Shown one piece after another: positions 41,573-48,512 of a DNA stretch of 48,558 nt. The stretch comes from JAGOPO01 sp038065515. GTDB taxonomy: Bacteria > Patescibacteriota > Minisyncoccia > 2-02-FULL-40-12 > GWA2-44-9. The first letter of the stretch is position 1, and the number at the start of each line of letters is the position of its first letter. The stretch lies in NCBI GenBank assembly GCA_038065515.1, contig JBBTQV010000047.1, positions 1 through 48,558 on the forward strand, read 5' to 3'. The position numbers were made by a program, and so were the translations under genes. The notes below the pieces were generated by a model. That model searched no databases and had not been told where the DNA came from. It saw only the letters and a list, made by a program, of their open reading frames with translations.

Positions 41573-42436
41573 TTATTCGTGTTCGCTTTGAATCTTGCCG
41601 CCCAGCGTGCGCAGTTCAGTGAGGAATACCTTGGCCTGCTCCGGACTGGGGGGGATGCCGTGCCACTTGTAGTCGAATTCTATTTCCTTGATTCCCTTGC
41701 CCGGAATCGTATGTGCGATGATGACCGTGGGTTTTTCGTGAATTGCCTTCGCCTGCTGAATCGCATCGACGAACGCTTCAATGTTGTGACCGTCAACTTC
41801 CAACACATGCCAGTTGAACGCTTCCCATTTGGCGCGCAAAGATTCCAACGGCATCACATCTTCGGTCATGCCGTCGATTTGGATATTGTTGCGGTCGATG
41901 ATGCCGGTCAGATTTGCCAAGCGGTACTTTCCCGCAAGCATCGCCGATTCCCAGATGATGCCCTCGTCCTGCTCACCGTCGCCCATGAAGCAATAGGTGC
42001 GCCACGCGGCTTTGTCCATGCGCGCGGCAAGCGCCATGCCGATGGCCTGCCCCAAACCGGAACCAAGCGGGCCTGAAGTCGTCTCGACGCCGGGCAGGCG
42101 TTCGCGCTCGGGATGACCCTGTAGCCGTGTGCCAAATTTGCGCAGGGTGAGGAGCTCTTCGACAGGGAAGTACCCTGCATGTGCCATCGCGGCATAGCGT
42201 ACGGGCGTGATGTGGCCGTTGGAGAGCACGAGCCGGTCACGGTCGGGCAATTCGGTGTTCTTCGGGTCGTGGTGCAACACATGAAAATACATGGCCGTGA
42301 AAATATCGGCCATGCCCAACGGCCCCGCGGTGTGCCCTGAACCGGCGGCAACGAGCATTGAAATAATGCTCTGGCGGATTTCATTCGCCTTCACCTCCAA
42401 CGCTTTGATTTTCTCTTCAGAAATATATTCAGACAA
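41573..42436 (-). CDS. Transketolase, N-terminal subunit
   Basis: 287 aa. Thiamine-diphosphate-binding half: SGHTAGPLGMADIFTAMYF, DRLVLSNGHITPVRYA, GPLGSGLGQAIGMALAARM and the cofactor motif GDGEQDEGIIWES...NLTGIIDRNNIQIDG. Its partner is at 36271-37218, with five surface-protein genes lying between them on the same strand. It starts 10 nt after gap and is followed 3 nt later by the sulfatase gene. Confidence 0.94.
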   Translation of the reverse strand: MSEYISEEKIKALEVKANEIRQSIISMLVAAGSGHTAGPLGMADIFTAMYFHVLHHDPKNTELPDRDRLVLSNGHITPVRYAAMAHAGYFPVEELLTLRKFGTRLQGHPERERLPGVETTSGPLGSGLGQAIGMALAARMDKAAWRTYCFMGDGEQDEGIIWESAMLAGKYRLANLTGIIDRNNIQIDGMTEDVMPLESLRAKWEAFNWHVLEVDGHNIEAFVDAIQQAKAIHEKPTVIIAHTIPGKGIKEIEFDYKWHGIPPSPEQAKVFLTELRTLGGKIQSEHE

Positions 42437-42446
42437 GTGAGATTTG

Positions 42447-43502
42447 CTATTGGCTCAATGCTTTCGCTATCTCCAATACATGCATGACGAGAGAGTTTGT
42501 ATATCCGAATTCATTGTCGTACCACGCGTAGACACAGCAGAGGTCACCGTCGACAACCTTTGTGAGCGAGAGGTCGGCGATGGCGGCATGCGGATTGCCG
42601 ACGATATCGCTGGAGACCAATTGGTCGCGCGTCACCGAGAAAATACCCTGCCAAGCGTCTTCGGCGGCGGCAATTTCCAGAATGTCGTTGATTTCGTCAA
42701 CGGTCGTCTTCTTTTTTGAAATAAATGTGATGGCCGACAGCGAACCCGTGAGCACGGGAACGCGCATCGAGATACCGTCGAATTTTTCTTTCAGTTCAGG
42801 AATTGCACGGGCAACGGCAATCGTTGCGCCTGTGGTACTGGGACTGATGTTTGCCGCCGCGGCGCGCCCGCGACGGAAATCGGTGCCTTTAACCGGCCCG
42901 TCAATCAGACTCTGCGTGGCGGTGTAGCCATGTACTGTATTGAGAAACGCTTTTTTCACGCCGAGCTTTTCGGTCAATATTTGGAGAATAGGTGAAGCGG
43001 AGTTCGTAGTGCAGGAACCATTACTCGACAGCGTGCAGGTTTTCAGCGCTTTCTCGTTCACACCCATCAGCACCGTTCTTGCATCGGGCCCGTCATCGTC
43101 TTTTGCCGGAGCGGTGAGCACAACGCGCCTCGCACCCGCCTTGATGTGCACGCGGGCTTTTTCGAAACTCTCGAATGCACCGGTGGCTTCAACGACAATA
43201 TCGACATCAAGCGCTTCCCAGGGGAGTTTGAGCGGGTCTTTCTCCTGCAAAAACATCATCCGCCGCGCTTGCCCCGAGCCTATCGAGGGGCCGATAACGA
43301 GGAACTTTTTCCCGTCGGATTCTTCGATGGAAACGGGCTGGCCATAGTGACCGTATGCGGAATCGAAACGGAGCAGATAGGCGAGATTCTCCGGATCGCC
43401 CAAGTCGTTGATTGCCACCACATTGAGCTCCGGCTTGGTAAGCGCGAGCTTGAGAAACGCCCGTCCAATGCGACCGAAACCGTTGAGTGCGATGTTTGCC
43501 AT
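42447..43502 (-). CDS. gap: Glyceraldehyde-3-phosphate dehydrogenase
   Basis: 351 aa. NAD-binding start IALNGFGRIGRAFLKLAL, catalytic Cys164 in SNGSCTTNSASP, GYTATQSLIDGP, RRGRAAAANISPSTTGA and WYDNEFGYTNSLV. Residues 71-80 (GPSIGSGQAR) come from an in-frame palindromic DNA insert and have no place in the usual fold, so they should form an exposed loop. First gene of the operon that continues through transketolase and the dockerin genes. Confidence 0.95.
   Translation of the reverse strand: MANIALNGFGRIGRAFLKLALTKPELNVVAINDLGDPENLAYLLRFDSAYGHYGQPVSIEESDGKKFLVIGPSIGSGQARRMMFLQEKDPLKLPWEALDVDIVVEATGAFESFEKARVHIKAGARRVVLTAPAKDDDGPDARTVLMGVNEKALKTCTLSSNGSCTTNSASPILQILTEKLGVKKAFLNTVHGYTATQSLIDGPVKGTDFRRGRAAAANISPSTTGATIAVARAIPELKEKFDGISMRVPVLTGSLSAITFISKKKTTVDEINDILEIAAAEDAWQGIFSVTRDQLVSSDIVGNPHAAIADLSLTKVVDGDLCCVYAWYDNEFGYTNSLVMHVLEIAKALSQ
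43271..43291. repeat. Short palindromic element inside gap
   Basis: GCCCC and GGGGC arms around GAGCCTATCGA. Of the CCTGAGCCTATCGAAGG type seen across CPR genomes; in frame in gap. Confidence 0.7.
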
Positions 43503-43524
43503 ATCTCATATTCTAACACTATAC

Positions 43525-43560
43525 GAAAAGGAAAACCCGCCTGCTTTTCAACAGGCGGGG
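43525..43560 (-). terminator. Intrinsic terminator of the 43568 gene
   Basis: CCCGCCTG/CAGGCGGG stem (43536-43559); on the minus strand TTTTCCTTTTC follows. Lies between the unknown membrane gene and gap. Confidence 0.8.
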
Positions 43561-43567
43561 CTGGGTA

Positions 43568-44281
43568 TCAGACTATCAGTACACCGGGAGGGAGCTGGCG
43601 TTTTGGTCGGGGTGTCAGCGGTTGGGGCGGCGGTGTCACCTGTGGAGCCGGTTGCGGTCCCGTAAACGCTCCGCCGTTCCGGGGGATGAGCTGTCCCCGA
43701 AGATACACATACCCGCACTCACCTCCATGACCGTCGGCATCGACCTCTTTGCCGCAAATCTGAATACCGATAAGCTGGTACAGTGCGACACAGTCCCTCC
43801 GGTTCTTAGTGCTACAGGCAAGGAGATAGGTCTGGTCGAACTCTTCGGGACCGTGGTATGGGCGCTGGTATTCAATGTGCGCTTGAACCGTTTCCGGTAC
43901 CGGCCATGGCACCGCCATCCACTCGAAATGCTGCAACGGTACCTGAAGCCACAGAATGCGTGAAGGCATGTAGACCGCTTCGAACTTGAGTATTTTCGTG
44001 CCGGGAACAAATCGCCGGGCATCTTCGATGACGCCGTAGCGGCCGAAGTCGCCCGCCGTCATGGGTAGTCTGTGGCGTTTGATGCCAAAGTAGGTCCAGC
44101 ACAAACCAAGCACTAGGATGAGGCATGCCGCCGCGACGATGGCCTCTCCCAACACCCGCAATGCGCTCCATGCGCTCAATCGCTTTCGGGCTACACCCCG
44201 AGAGCGAGCGAAGCGGACTGCAAGCACGATAATGCATGCCGCACCCAACAAGACCGACACGAAAGCAACGGCCATCTGCAT
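43568..44281 (-). CDS. Two-span membrane protein with Cys-containing outer domain, unknown
   Basis: 237 aa from ATG 44281, 5 nt after AGGAGG (a GTG at 44284 is less well placed). Two spans (about residues 2-24 and 45-68) precede a soluble domain with YLLACSTKNRRDCVALYQLIGIQICGKE and GGECGYVYL, four Cys in all, then a Pro-rich tail (GPQPAPQVTPPPQPLTPRP). No family recognised. A TTGACA lies upstream at about 44321-44326 but its -10 is weak. Confidence 0.7.
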   Translation of the reverse strand: MQMAVAFVSVLLGAACIIVLAVRFARSRGVARKRLSAWSALRVLGEAIVAAACLILVLGLCWTYFGIKRHRLPMTAGDFGRYGVIEDARRFVPGTKILKFEAVYMPSRILWLQVPLQHFEWMAVPWPVPETVQAHIEYQRPYHGPEEFDQTYLLACSTKNRRDCVALYQLIGIQICGKEVDADGHGGECGYVYLRGQLIPRNGGAFTGPQPAPQVTPPPQPLTPRPKRQLPPGVLIV

Positions 44282-44316
44282 CACCGCCTCCTATCGAAAA
44301 GAGCAATAAGGAAATA

Positions 44317-44967
44317 CTACTCTGTCAACCCCGTCAAGTCAACGCCGCGGAATGAGCGGCGGTGTAAAGGACAGGGGCCAAGCACGGCCAGCTGTGCACG
44401 ATGCAGGGCAGTAGAGTAGCCCTTGTGGATCTCGAAGCCGTAGCCCGGATACTGCCCCGCGTATTGCATCATCAGACTGTCACGATGTACTTTCGCCAGA
44501 ATGGATGCCGCCGCGATAGCCCAAATCTTCCGGTCACCACCAACGATGGCCCGCTGCGGCAATGCGAGTTCCGGTATGTTTTTGTTGCCATCAATCAGTA
44601 CGATACCATTTTGATTTTTGATTTCTAATTTTTGAATCGCCTCTCGCATTGCCGGTCGCGACGCCTGATAGATATTCATCTCGTCAATGACATTCGGGTC
44701 GCATAATGCAATCTGCCACGCAAGGCCGGGTATTTGCTCCAGCTGATCCGCATAGTGCTGTCGCTGGTGCGCCTGCAGCAGCTTGGAATCGCGCATCCGC
44801 GCCAACGCAGGATGCCATTTTTCATAGAACACGGGCGCGACCGATAGCGCGCACACCACTACGGGACCTGCCAGACAGCCCATGCCGACCTCATCGACGC
44901 CGATGATATGCTCGTAGCCCTGCCCGAACAGTTTGCGCTCGAGTGTCTTGTGCGGGACTTTTACCAT
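44317..44967 (-). CDS. rnhB: Ribonuclease HII
   Basis: 216 aa. Cleaves RNA of RNA-DNA hybrids at embedded ribonucleotides. Catalytic acids are in GVDEVGMGCLAGPVVV, MRDSKLL, IVLIDGNKNI and the late AAASILAKVHRDSLM. Residues around 111-120 (IQKLEIKNQNGI) are coded by an AT-rich repeat stretch of the kind found in pth. Ends HRRSFRGVDLTGL as usual. Confidence 0.93.
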   Translation of the reverse strand: MVKVPHKTLERKLFGQGYEHIIGVDEVGMGCLAGPVVVCALSVAPVFYEKWHPALARMRDSKLLQAHQRQHYADQLEQIPGLAWQIALCDPNVIDEMNIYQASRPAMREAIQKLEIKNQNGIVLIDGNKNIPELALPQRAIVGGDRKIWAIAAASILAKVHRDSLMMQYAGQYPGYGFEIHKGYSTALHRAQLAVLGPCPLHRRSFRGVDLTGLTE

Positions 44968-44984
44968 ATGAATAATTCGCGACG

Positions 44985-45017
44985 CGCTAAAAATGTTCCG
45001 TGCGTGCGGAATATTTT
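44985..45017 (-). terminator. Terminator of the SpoU methylase gene
   Basis: AAAATGTTCCG/CGGAATATTTT stem (44990-45017, one G-U pair), loop TGCGTG. On the minus strand the 3' arm merges with a T-run (ATTTTTAG). Confidence 0.65.
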
Positions 45018-45050
45018 GATATTTTTAGAAATAGTTTTTCGTATCATTTC

Positions 45051-45539
45051 TTATTTCCAACGGCGGGTGAGTTCGTATAATGCGATTCCAAGAGCAACGG
45101 CCACATTGAGCGATTCTTTTTTGCCTCGCATCGGAATCTCAATGCATGCGTCAACTAGATTATGCGACATATTCTGTATACCCTTCACTTCGTTGCCGAC
45201 GATGAGCGCCATCGGAAATTTCGGCCTGAACTCGCGGTAGTCAATTGATTTTCTTGCCTGTTCCAGCGCCACTATCGTTACATCCTCCCGCTTGAGACTT
45301 CGTATCAGGTCCCCCACCCTACGCACTCGGCCCCATGACACGGTCAATTGGGCACCCAGTGCGGTTTTCGCTAGTTTGTCAGGATGAGTATCAGGTCCCG
45401 GCGTGTAGCCGGTGAGCCATATCATCCCAGCCCCGACAGCATCCGCTGTGCGAAATATGGCGCCCACATTCAAAATACTCCGCACATCGTGCACAATCAC
45501 AGTCAGTTTCGGGATTGATTGCGATGTGTTGATTGCCAT
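45051..45539 (-). CDS. SpoU/TrmH-family RNA methyltransferase
   Basis: 162 aa SPOUT fold protein. Motif 1 VHDVRSILNVGAIFRTADAVG, motif 2 MALIVGNEVKGI and motif 3 IPMRGKKESLNVAVALGIALYEL make the knot that binds S-adenosylmethionine. The target (2'-O of a tRNA or rRNA nucleotide) cannot be told from sequence. No N-terminal RNA-binding domain. Confidence 0.92.
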   Translation of the reverse strand: MAINTSQSIPKLTVIVHDVRSILNVGAIFRTADAVGAGMIWLTGYTPGPDTHPDKLAKTALGAQLTVSWGRVRRVGDLIRSLKREDVTIVALEQARKSIDYREFRPKFPMALIVGNEVKGIQNMSHNLVDACIEIPMRGKKESLNVAVALGIALYELTRRWK

Positions 45540-45586
45540 CGTTTTATGCTAGCATGGTAGCAGTATTGTGATGTAATCCTCAACCC

Positions 45587-46333
45587 ATGATGGAGAAATT
45601 CCAACGGCAGCTGCAGATCGGAAGCTGGGTACTTGTCGCGGTGTTCGTACTGTCAGCGGTGTGGCTCCTGCAAGGCATCGACCAGATGCGGCGCACGGGT
45701 AATGTGGGCGATGTGCTTGCCGTCTCTGGCACGGGCAAAGTATCGGCAAGTCCCGATATCGCGGTGGCCGATATTGCCATCAATGTCGAGAGCCTGACCG
45801 CAAAAGCGGCACAGACCGATGCAAACAAGAAATCGGTTGCAGTCGTCGCGTACCTGAAAAAAGCGGGCATCAAAGATGCGGATATCAAAACGAGCGGATA
45901 CAACATCTACCCGCAGTACGATTACACGAACGGCCGCAGTGTGATCCGTGGCTATCAGGTGACTCAATCCCTCACCGTGAAAATCCGTGACATGGATAAA
46001 GCCAACACGATCATCGACGGTGTCGTGACCGCAGGCGCTAATCAGGTCAGTAGTATCCGGTTCGAAATTGACCAACCCGAATTGCTTAAGAGTGAAGCGC
46101 GTAAGAAAGCAATCGATGACGCAAATAAGAAAGCCGATGAACTGCGCGACCAGCTGGGCGTGCGCCTCGGAAAGATTGTTAGTTTCTCCGAATCCGGCGA
46201 CTACATGCCGCCCATCATGTACGGGGTTGGCGGTATGGGCGGTGGCGATATGAAAGTCGCTAGCGTACCATCACTTCCCGCCGGCGAGAATGAAATTGTC
46301 GTGAATGTGACAATCACCTACCAGCTCCGGTAG
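45587..46333 (+). CDS. SIMPL-domain (DUF541) exported protein
   Basis: 248 aa. An N-terminal anchor (IGSWVLVAVFVLSAVWLLQGI) and a SIMPL domain beginning VLAVSGTGKVSASPDIAVADIAINVES, with SGYNIYPQYDYTNGRSVIRGYQVTQSLTVKI and KAIDDANKKADELRDQLGV. Family members are periplasmic or surface proteins of unclear function. A strong terminator follows the stop. Confidence 0.9.
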   Translation: MMEKFQRQLQIGSWVLVAVFVLSAVWLLQGIDQMRRTGNVGDVLAVSGTGKVSASPDIAVADIAINVESLTAKAAQTDANKKSVAVVAYLKKAGIKDADIKTSGYNIYPQYDYTNGRSVIRGYQVTQSLTVKIRDMDKANTIIDGVVTAGANQVSSIRFEIDQPELLKSEARKKAIDDANKKADELRDQLGVRLGKIVSFSESGDYMPPIMYGVGGMGGGDMKVASVPSLPAGENEIVVNVTITYQLR

Positions 46334-46359
46334 GCCATAACTCCCCCGCAAAAAGAATG

Positions 46360-46388
46360 AGGCACCCGCGCCGGCGGGTGCCTTTTTC
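46360..46388 (+). terminator. Intrinsic terminator of the SIMPL gene
   Basis: AGGCACCCGC/GCGGGTGCCT stem (46360-46383), loop GCCG, followed by TTTTTCG. Confidence 0.88.
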
Positions 46389-46396
46389 GTTATCTC

Positions 46397-46588
46397 CTAG
46401 TGCTTTACCTTCTCAAAGCGACTCACCTCAAATGTGACCAGCAAGCCCAGAACCACTTCTGTACTCGTGCCGAAATCATGCGCGAGGGTTCGTACTGTGC
46501 GATACGCATTGCGCGAAATCTCGACAGTGCACATCTTCATCTTCCTCGTCATGCGTACCGGCCGTGGCAGGAGATTGCGTTTGCTCAT
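46397..46588 (-). CDS. Small basic protein, possibly ribbon-helix-helix
   Basis: 63 aa. After a basic start (MSKRNLLPRPVRMTRKMK) comes a beta-like CTVEIS strand and two helices (NAYRTVRTLAHDFG and STEVVLGLLVTFEVSRFEKV), the order of Arc/MetJ/CopG-type DNA-binding proteins. The ATG overlaps the stop of the upstream gene (ATGA), so they form a pair. A regulator or antitoxin role is a guess from size and pairing. Confidence 0.55.
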   Translation of the reverse strand: MSKRNLLPRPVRMTRKMKMCTVEISRNAYRTVRTLAHDFGTSTEVVLGLLVTFEVSRFEKVKH

Positions 46589-46977
46589 TTCGATCCTCTC
46601 CCCTTTTCGGTGTCCGGCCTATCTTGAAGATAGATGCGGGCAATCGCCTGCATCTGCGATTCATTTCGCTTTGCCGCTTCTGTAACGCGATTACGGGCTC
46701 TCTGAAGGCTTATCGCCTCCGCTCTCTGGTGTTTCTGCGCTTTCAGATAACGGCGCGTCTCTCTCATGAGTCCATGAGGACACTCTTCCTCGCAAACGGG
46801 CACCAGACTTCCAAAGGCGTCGGGAGGCACGGGATGGGGTGTATGAACCACCTGAATCGCACCGGGCGGATGTATCCACTGGAACTGCACCTGCTCCTCG
46901 GGTACCCACACAACATACATCGGAATCGGGAATCCCGACCTGGGACTGCAAAACGAGAACCACTGCGCTTTCATCAT
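46585..46977 (-). CDS. Hypothetical 130-aa protein, partner of the small basic protein
   Basis: Two ATG codons (46977, 46974) follow an AAGGAG site by 4 and 7 nt, with a promoter 20 nt further up. The N-terminal half is Pro/Val/Trp rich (MYVVWVPEEQVQFQWIHPPG) with Cys in VCEEECPHG; the C-terminal half is a basic helix (RRYLKAQKHQRAEAISLQRARNRVTEAAKRNES). No family recognised. Confidence 0.6.
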   Translation of the reverse strand: MMKAQWFSFCSPRSGFPIPMYVVWVPEEQVQFQWIHPPGAIQVVHTPHPVPPDAFGSLVPVCEEECPHGLMRETRRYLKAQKHQRAEAISLQRARNRVTEAAKRNESQMQAIARIYLQDRPDTEKGRGSK

Positions 46978-46996
46978 CGCACTCCTTTCTGGCGCT

Positions 46997-47025
46997 ACTC
47001 TACAGTATCATCACACATTTGACAA
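46997..47025 (-). promoter_or_regulatory. Promoter of the 46977/46588 gene pair
   Basis: TTGTCA (47020-47025), 17-nt spacer, TAGAGT (46997-47002) on the minus strand. Confidence 0.6.
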
Positions 47026-47052
47026 GTTCTCCCAAAAAGCTCGTTGAGGGAG

Positions 47053-47058
47053 TACACT
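47053..47058 (+). promoter_or_regulatory. -10 element of the 47065 gene
   Basis: TACACT, 6 nt before ATG 47065, predicting a leaderless mRNA. No matching -35 at 17 nt. Confidence 0.4.
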
Positions 47059-47064
47059 AAAGAT

Positions 47065-47421
47065 ATGAAACCTCTCGTCGTTGTGGTGGTGCTGGCGCTT
47101 ATCATGGGAGTCGGTATTTATATCGGCATGTCCGGATTGGTGACGCAATACGCATTCGTGCCGGGCCGTTCAAGCGCGGGCACGGCCGTATGCACTCCCG
47201 ATTCGGCTTTCGTACAACGCGGAGCTGCGGTTCGCTTTATTTCTTCCCAACTGCCTGCGGGTGCCCTGTATCACTGGGCCTCTGATGAAGGCCGTTCCGA
47301 GATGAGCACGAACGGCACATTCTCGGTGCAATTCTCAACGGCGGGCGCAAAAACCGTCTCTCTGTTCTACTTCGACCGCAATGCGTGGCTGCGTTCCACC
47401 TGTCAGGTGCAGGTACGCTAA
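47065..47421 (+). CDS. Exported small protein with PKD/Ig-like domain
   Basis: 118 aa from ATG 47065. An N-terminal signal or anchor (KPLVVVVVLALIMGVGIYIGMSGLV), then about 80 residues with CTPDSAFVQRGAAVRF, LYHWASDEG, FSVQFSTAGAKTVSLFYFD and a closing Cys, the pattern of a single PKD/Ig-like module with one disulfide. Function unknown. Its end overlaps the convergent PH-domain gene by 4 nt. Confidence 0.7.
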   Translation: MKPLVVVVVLALIMGVGIYIGMSGLVTQYAFVPGRSSAGTAVCTPDSAFVQRGAAVRFISSQLPAGALYHWASDEGRSEMSTNGTFSVQFSTAGAKTVSLFYFDRNAWLRSTCQVQVR

Positions 47422-47936
47422 GGTTGGCGCGGCCGTGTGGCGCCGACCTGCTTACTGATGACATCCCGAAGCGCTTCGGGATTTGCGATTTGGTCGATGA
47501 CAAATTCTTTCTCTGAACCGGCCGTCTGCACCACCACGCTCCCGTAGCGAAGAAGCGTGCCGACGATGCCTTTCACATGCGTGGTGACATCCTGCACGCG
47601 CTCTAACCGCACTATGGCAATGTTGCGATCAAACAGCCGCTGGTAGTCGATGTCGATGATACGCCGGCTGGTGACAACCCAGATGTCCATATAGTAGGTG
47701 GTCCAGAACTGCCAGAACATCACCCAGAGTACCAGCCCCCACAGCGCCCAGAGCGTCACCGGGGCAAACGAGCCCGCACCCGCGAATAACACGATTCCGA
47801 GCATGCCGAGCAATGCGGCAACGGCCAGTGGAACGGCAAGCATCAACGCCAATGCAATCAGTCGCGTCACGATGAACAACCAGTGCCGGTGCACTTTCGC
47901 CACTATCTCCTCCCCTTCTTCCATCGGGATATACAT
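47418..47936 (-). CDS. bPH2-domain (YdbS-like) membrane protein
   Basis: 172 aa. Two spans (about residues 22-50 and 58-80) followed by a bacterial PH-like domain: TTYYMDIWVVTSRRIIDIDYQRLFDRNIAIVRLERVQDVTTHVKGIVGTLLRYGSVVVQTAG. Such proteins are common and of unknown role at the membrane. Confidence 0.88.
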   Translation of the reverse strand: MYIPMEEGEEIVAKVHRHWLFIVTRLIALALMLAVPLAVAALLGMLGIVLFAGAGSFAPVTLWALWGLVLWVMFWQFWTTYYMDIWVVTSRRIIDIDYQRLFDRNIAIVRLERVQDVTTHVKGIVGTLLRYGSVVVQTAGSEKEFVIDQIANPEALRDVISKQVGATRPRQP

Positions 47937-47986
47937 TTCAATAAAATCTTATATTCGTAGTATTCGCATTCATTCGTAGATTCGTA

Positions 47987-48271
47987 TTAAGCCGTTAGGA
48001 ATATACCGACGACCGCAACAGCCAACAGCAGAACAACACCCACCATATATATCCGCTCTGCACGGCGGAATACATCGTGCTCGAACGGGAAACGGCGCCA
48101 GTGATACACCAGCATCACCGTCATGGCCGCAACAAAAATACCCACCAGCATCGTGAGCACGACCAGCACCAACGGCGACACCGCTAATTGCATCGAAAAT
48201 TCCGCCAGCGGTCCGCCAATGCGCGGGAGGACGGGAGCACCGAACTGCGGTAACGAAGGATTGACCGCCAT
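47987..48271 (-). CDS. Two-span membrane protein, unknown
   Basis: 94 aa. A Pro-rich exported start, then two hydrophobic helices (PLVLVVLTMLVGIFVAAMTVMLVYHW and YMVGVVLLLAVAVVGIFL) around a basic/acidic loop (RRFPFEHDVFRRAER). It is upstream of the PH-domain gene on the same strand with a 50-nt gap. An extended -10 lies 9 nt before ATG. Confidence 0.68.
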   Translation of the reverse strand: MAVNPSLPQFGAPVLPRIGGPLAEFSMQLAVSPLVLVVLTMLVGIFVAAMTVMLVYHWRRFPFEHDVFRRAERIYMVGVVLLLAVAVVGIFLTA

Positions 48272-48280
48272 CGTCTTTCA

Positions 48281-48289
48281 ATTGTATCA
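48281..48289 (-). promoter_or_regulatory. Extended -10 promoter of the 48271 gene
   Basis: TGATACAAT on the minus strand, 9 nt before ATG, touching the base of the hairpin at 48288-48317. Confidence 0.45.
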
Positions 48290-48317
48290 CAAACGCCGCC
48301 TCGCGGCGGCGTTTGTG
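48288..48317 (-). terminator. GC-rich hairpin downstream of the 16S rRNA
   Basis: Perfect 13-bp stem CACAAACGCCGCC/GGCGGCGTTTGTG, loop TCGC. It could end the 16S transcript, though no T-run follows. The 195 nt between it and the 16S end hold no recognisable tRNA, 23S or convincing gene. Confidence 0.5.
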
Positions 48318-48512
48318 CATTTCATATCTTACACAGTCAATCAGTCCCAGAGTGCGTTTGTGTTCCTTGCACCATTGATAGAACTCCGATTTCGCGGTCG
48401 GACCCCGCATAGTTCGTACGCCGTGCAACCCGTGAAGGCAACGCGACGCACATTCTATATCGACTTCTTTTACCTTTCACAAACTTCGATCTACACGAAG
48501 TAGAAAGAATAG

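Noticed and set aside
47970..48428. 152-aa minus-strand frame running from near the 16S into the 48271 gene
   Set aside because: Most of it overlaps the better-supported two-span membrane protein in another frame, and it passes through the GC hairpin.
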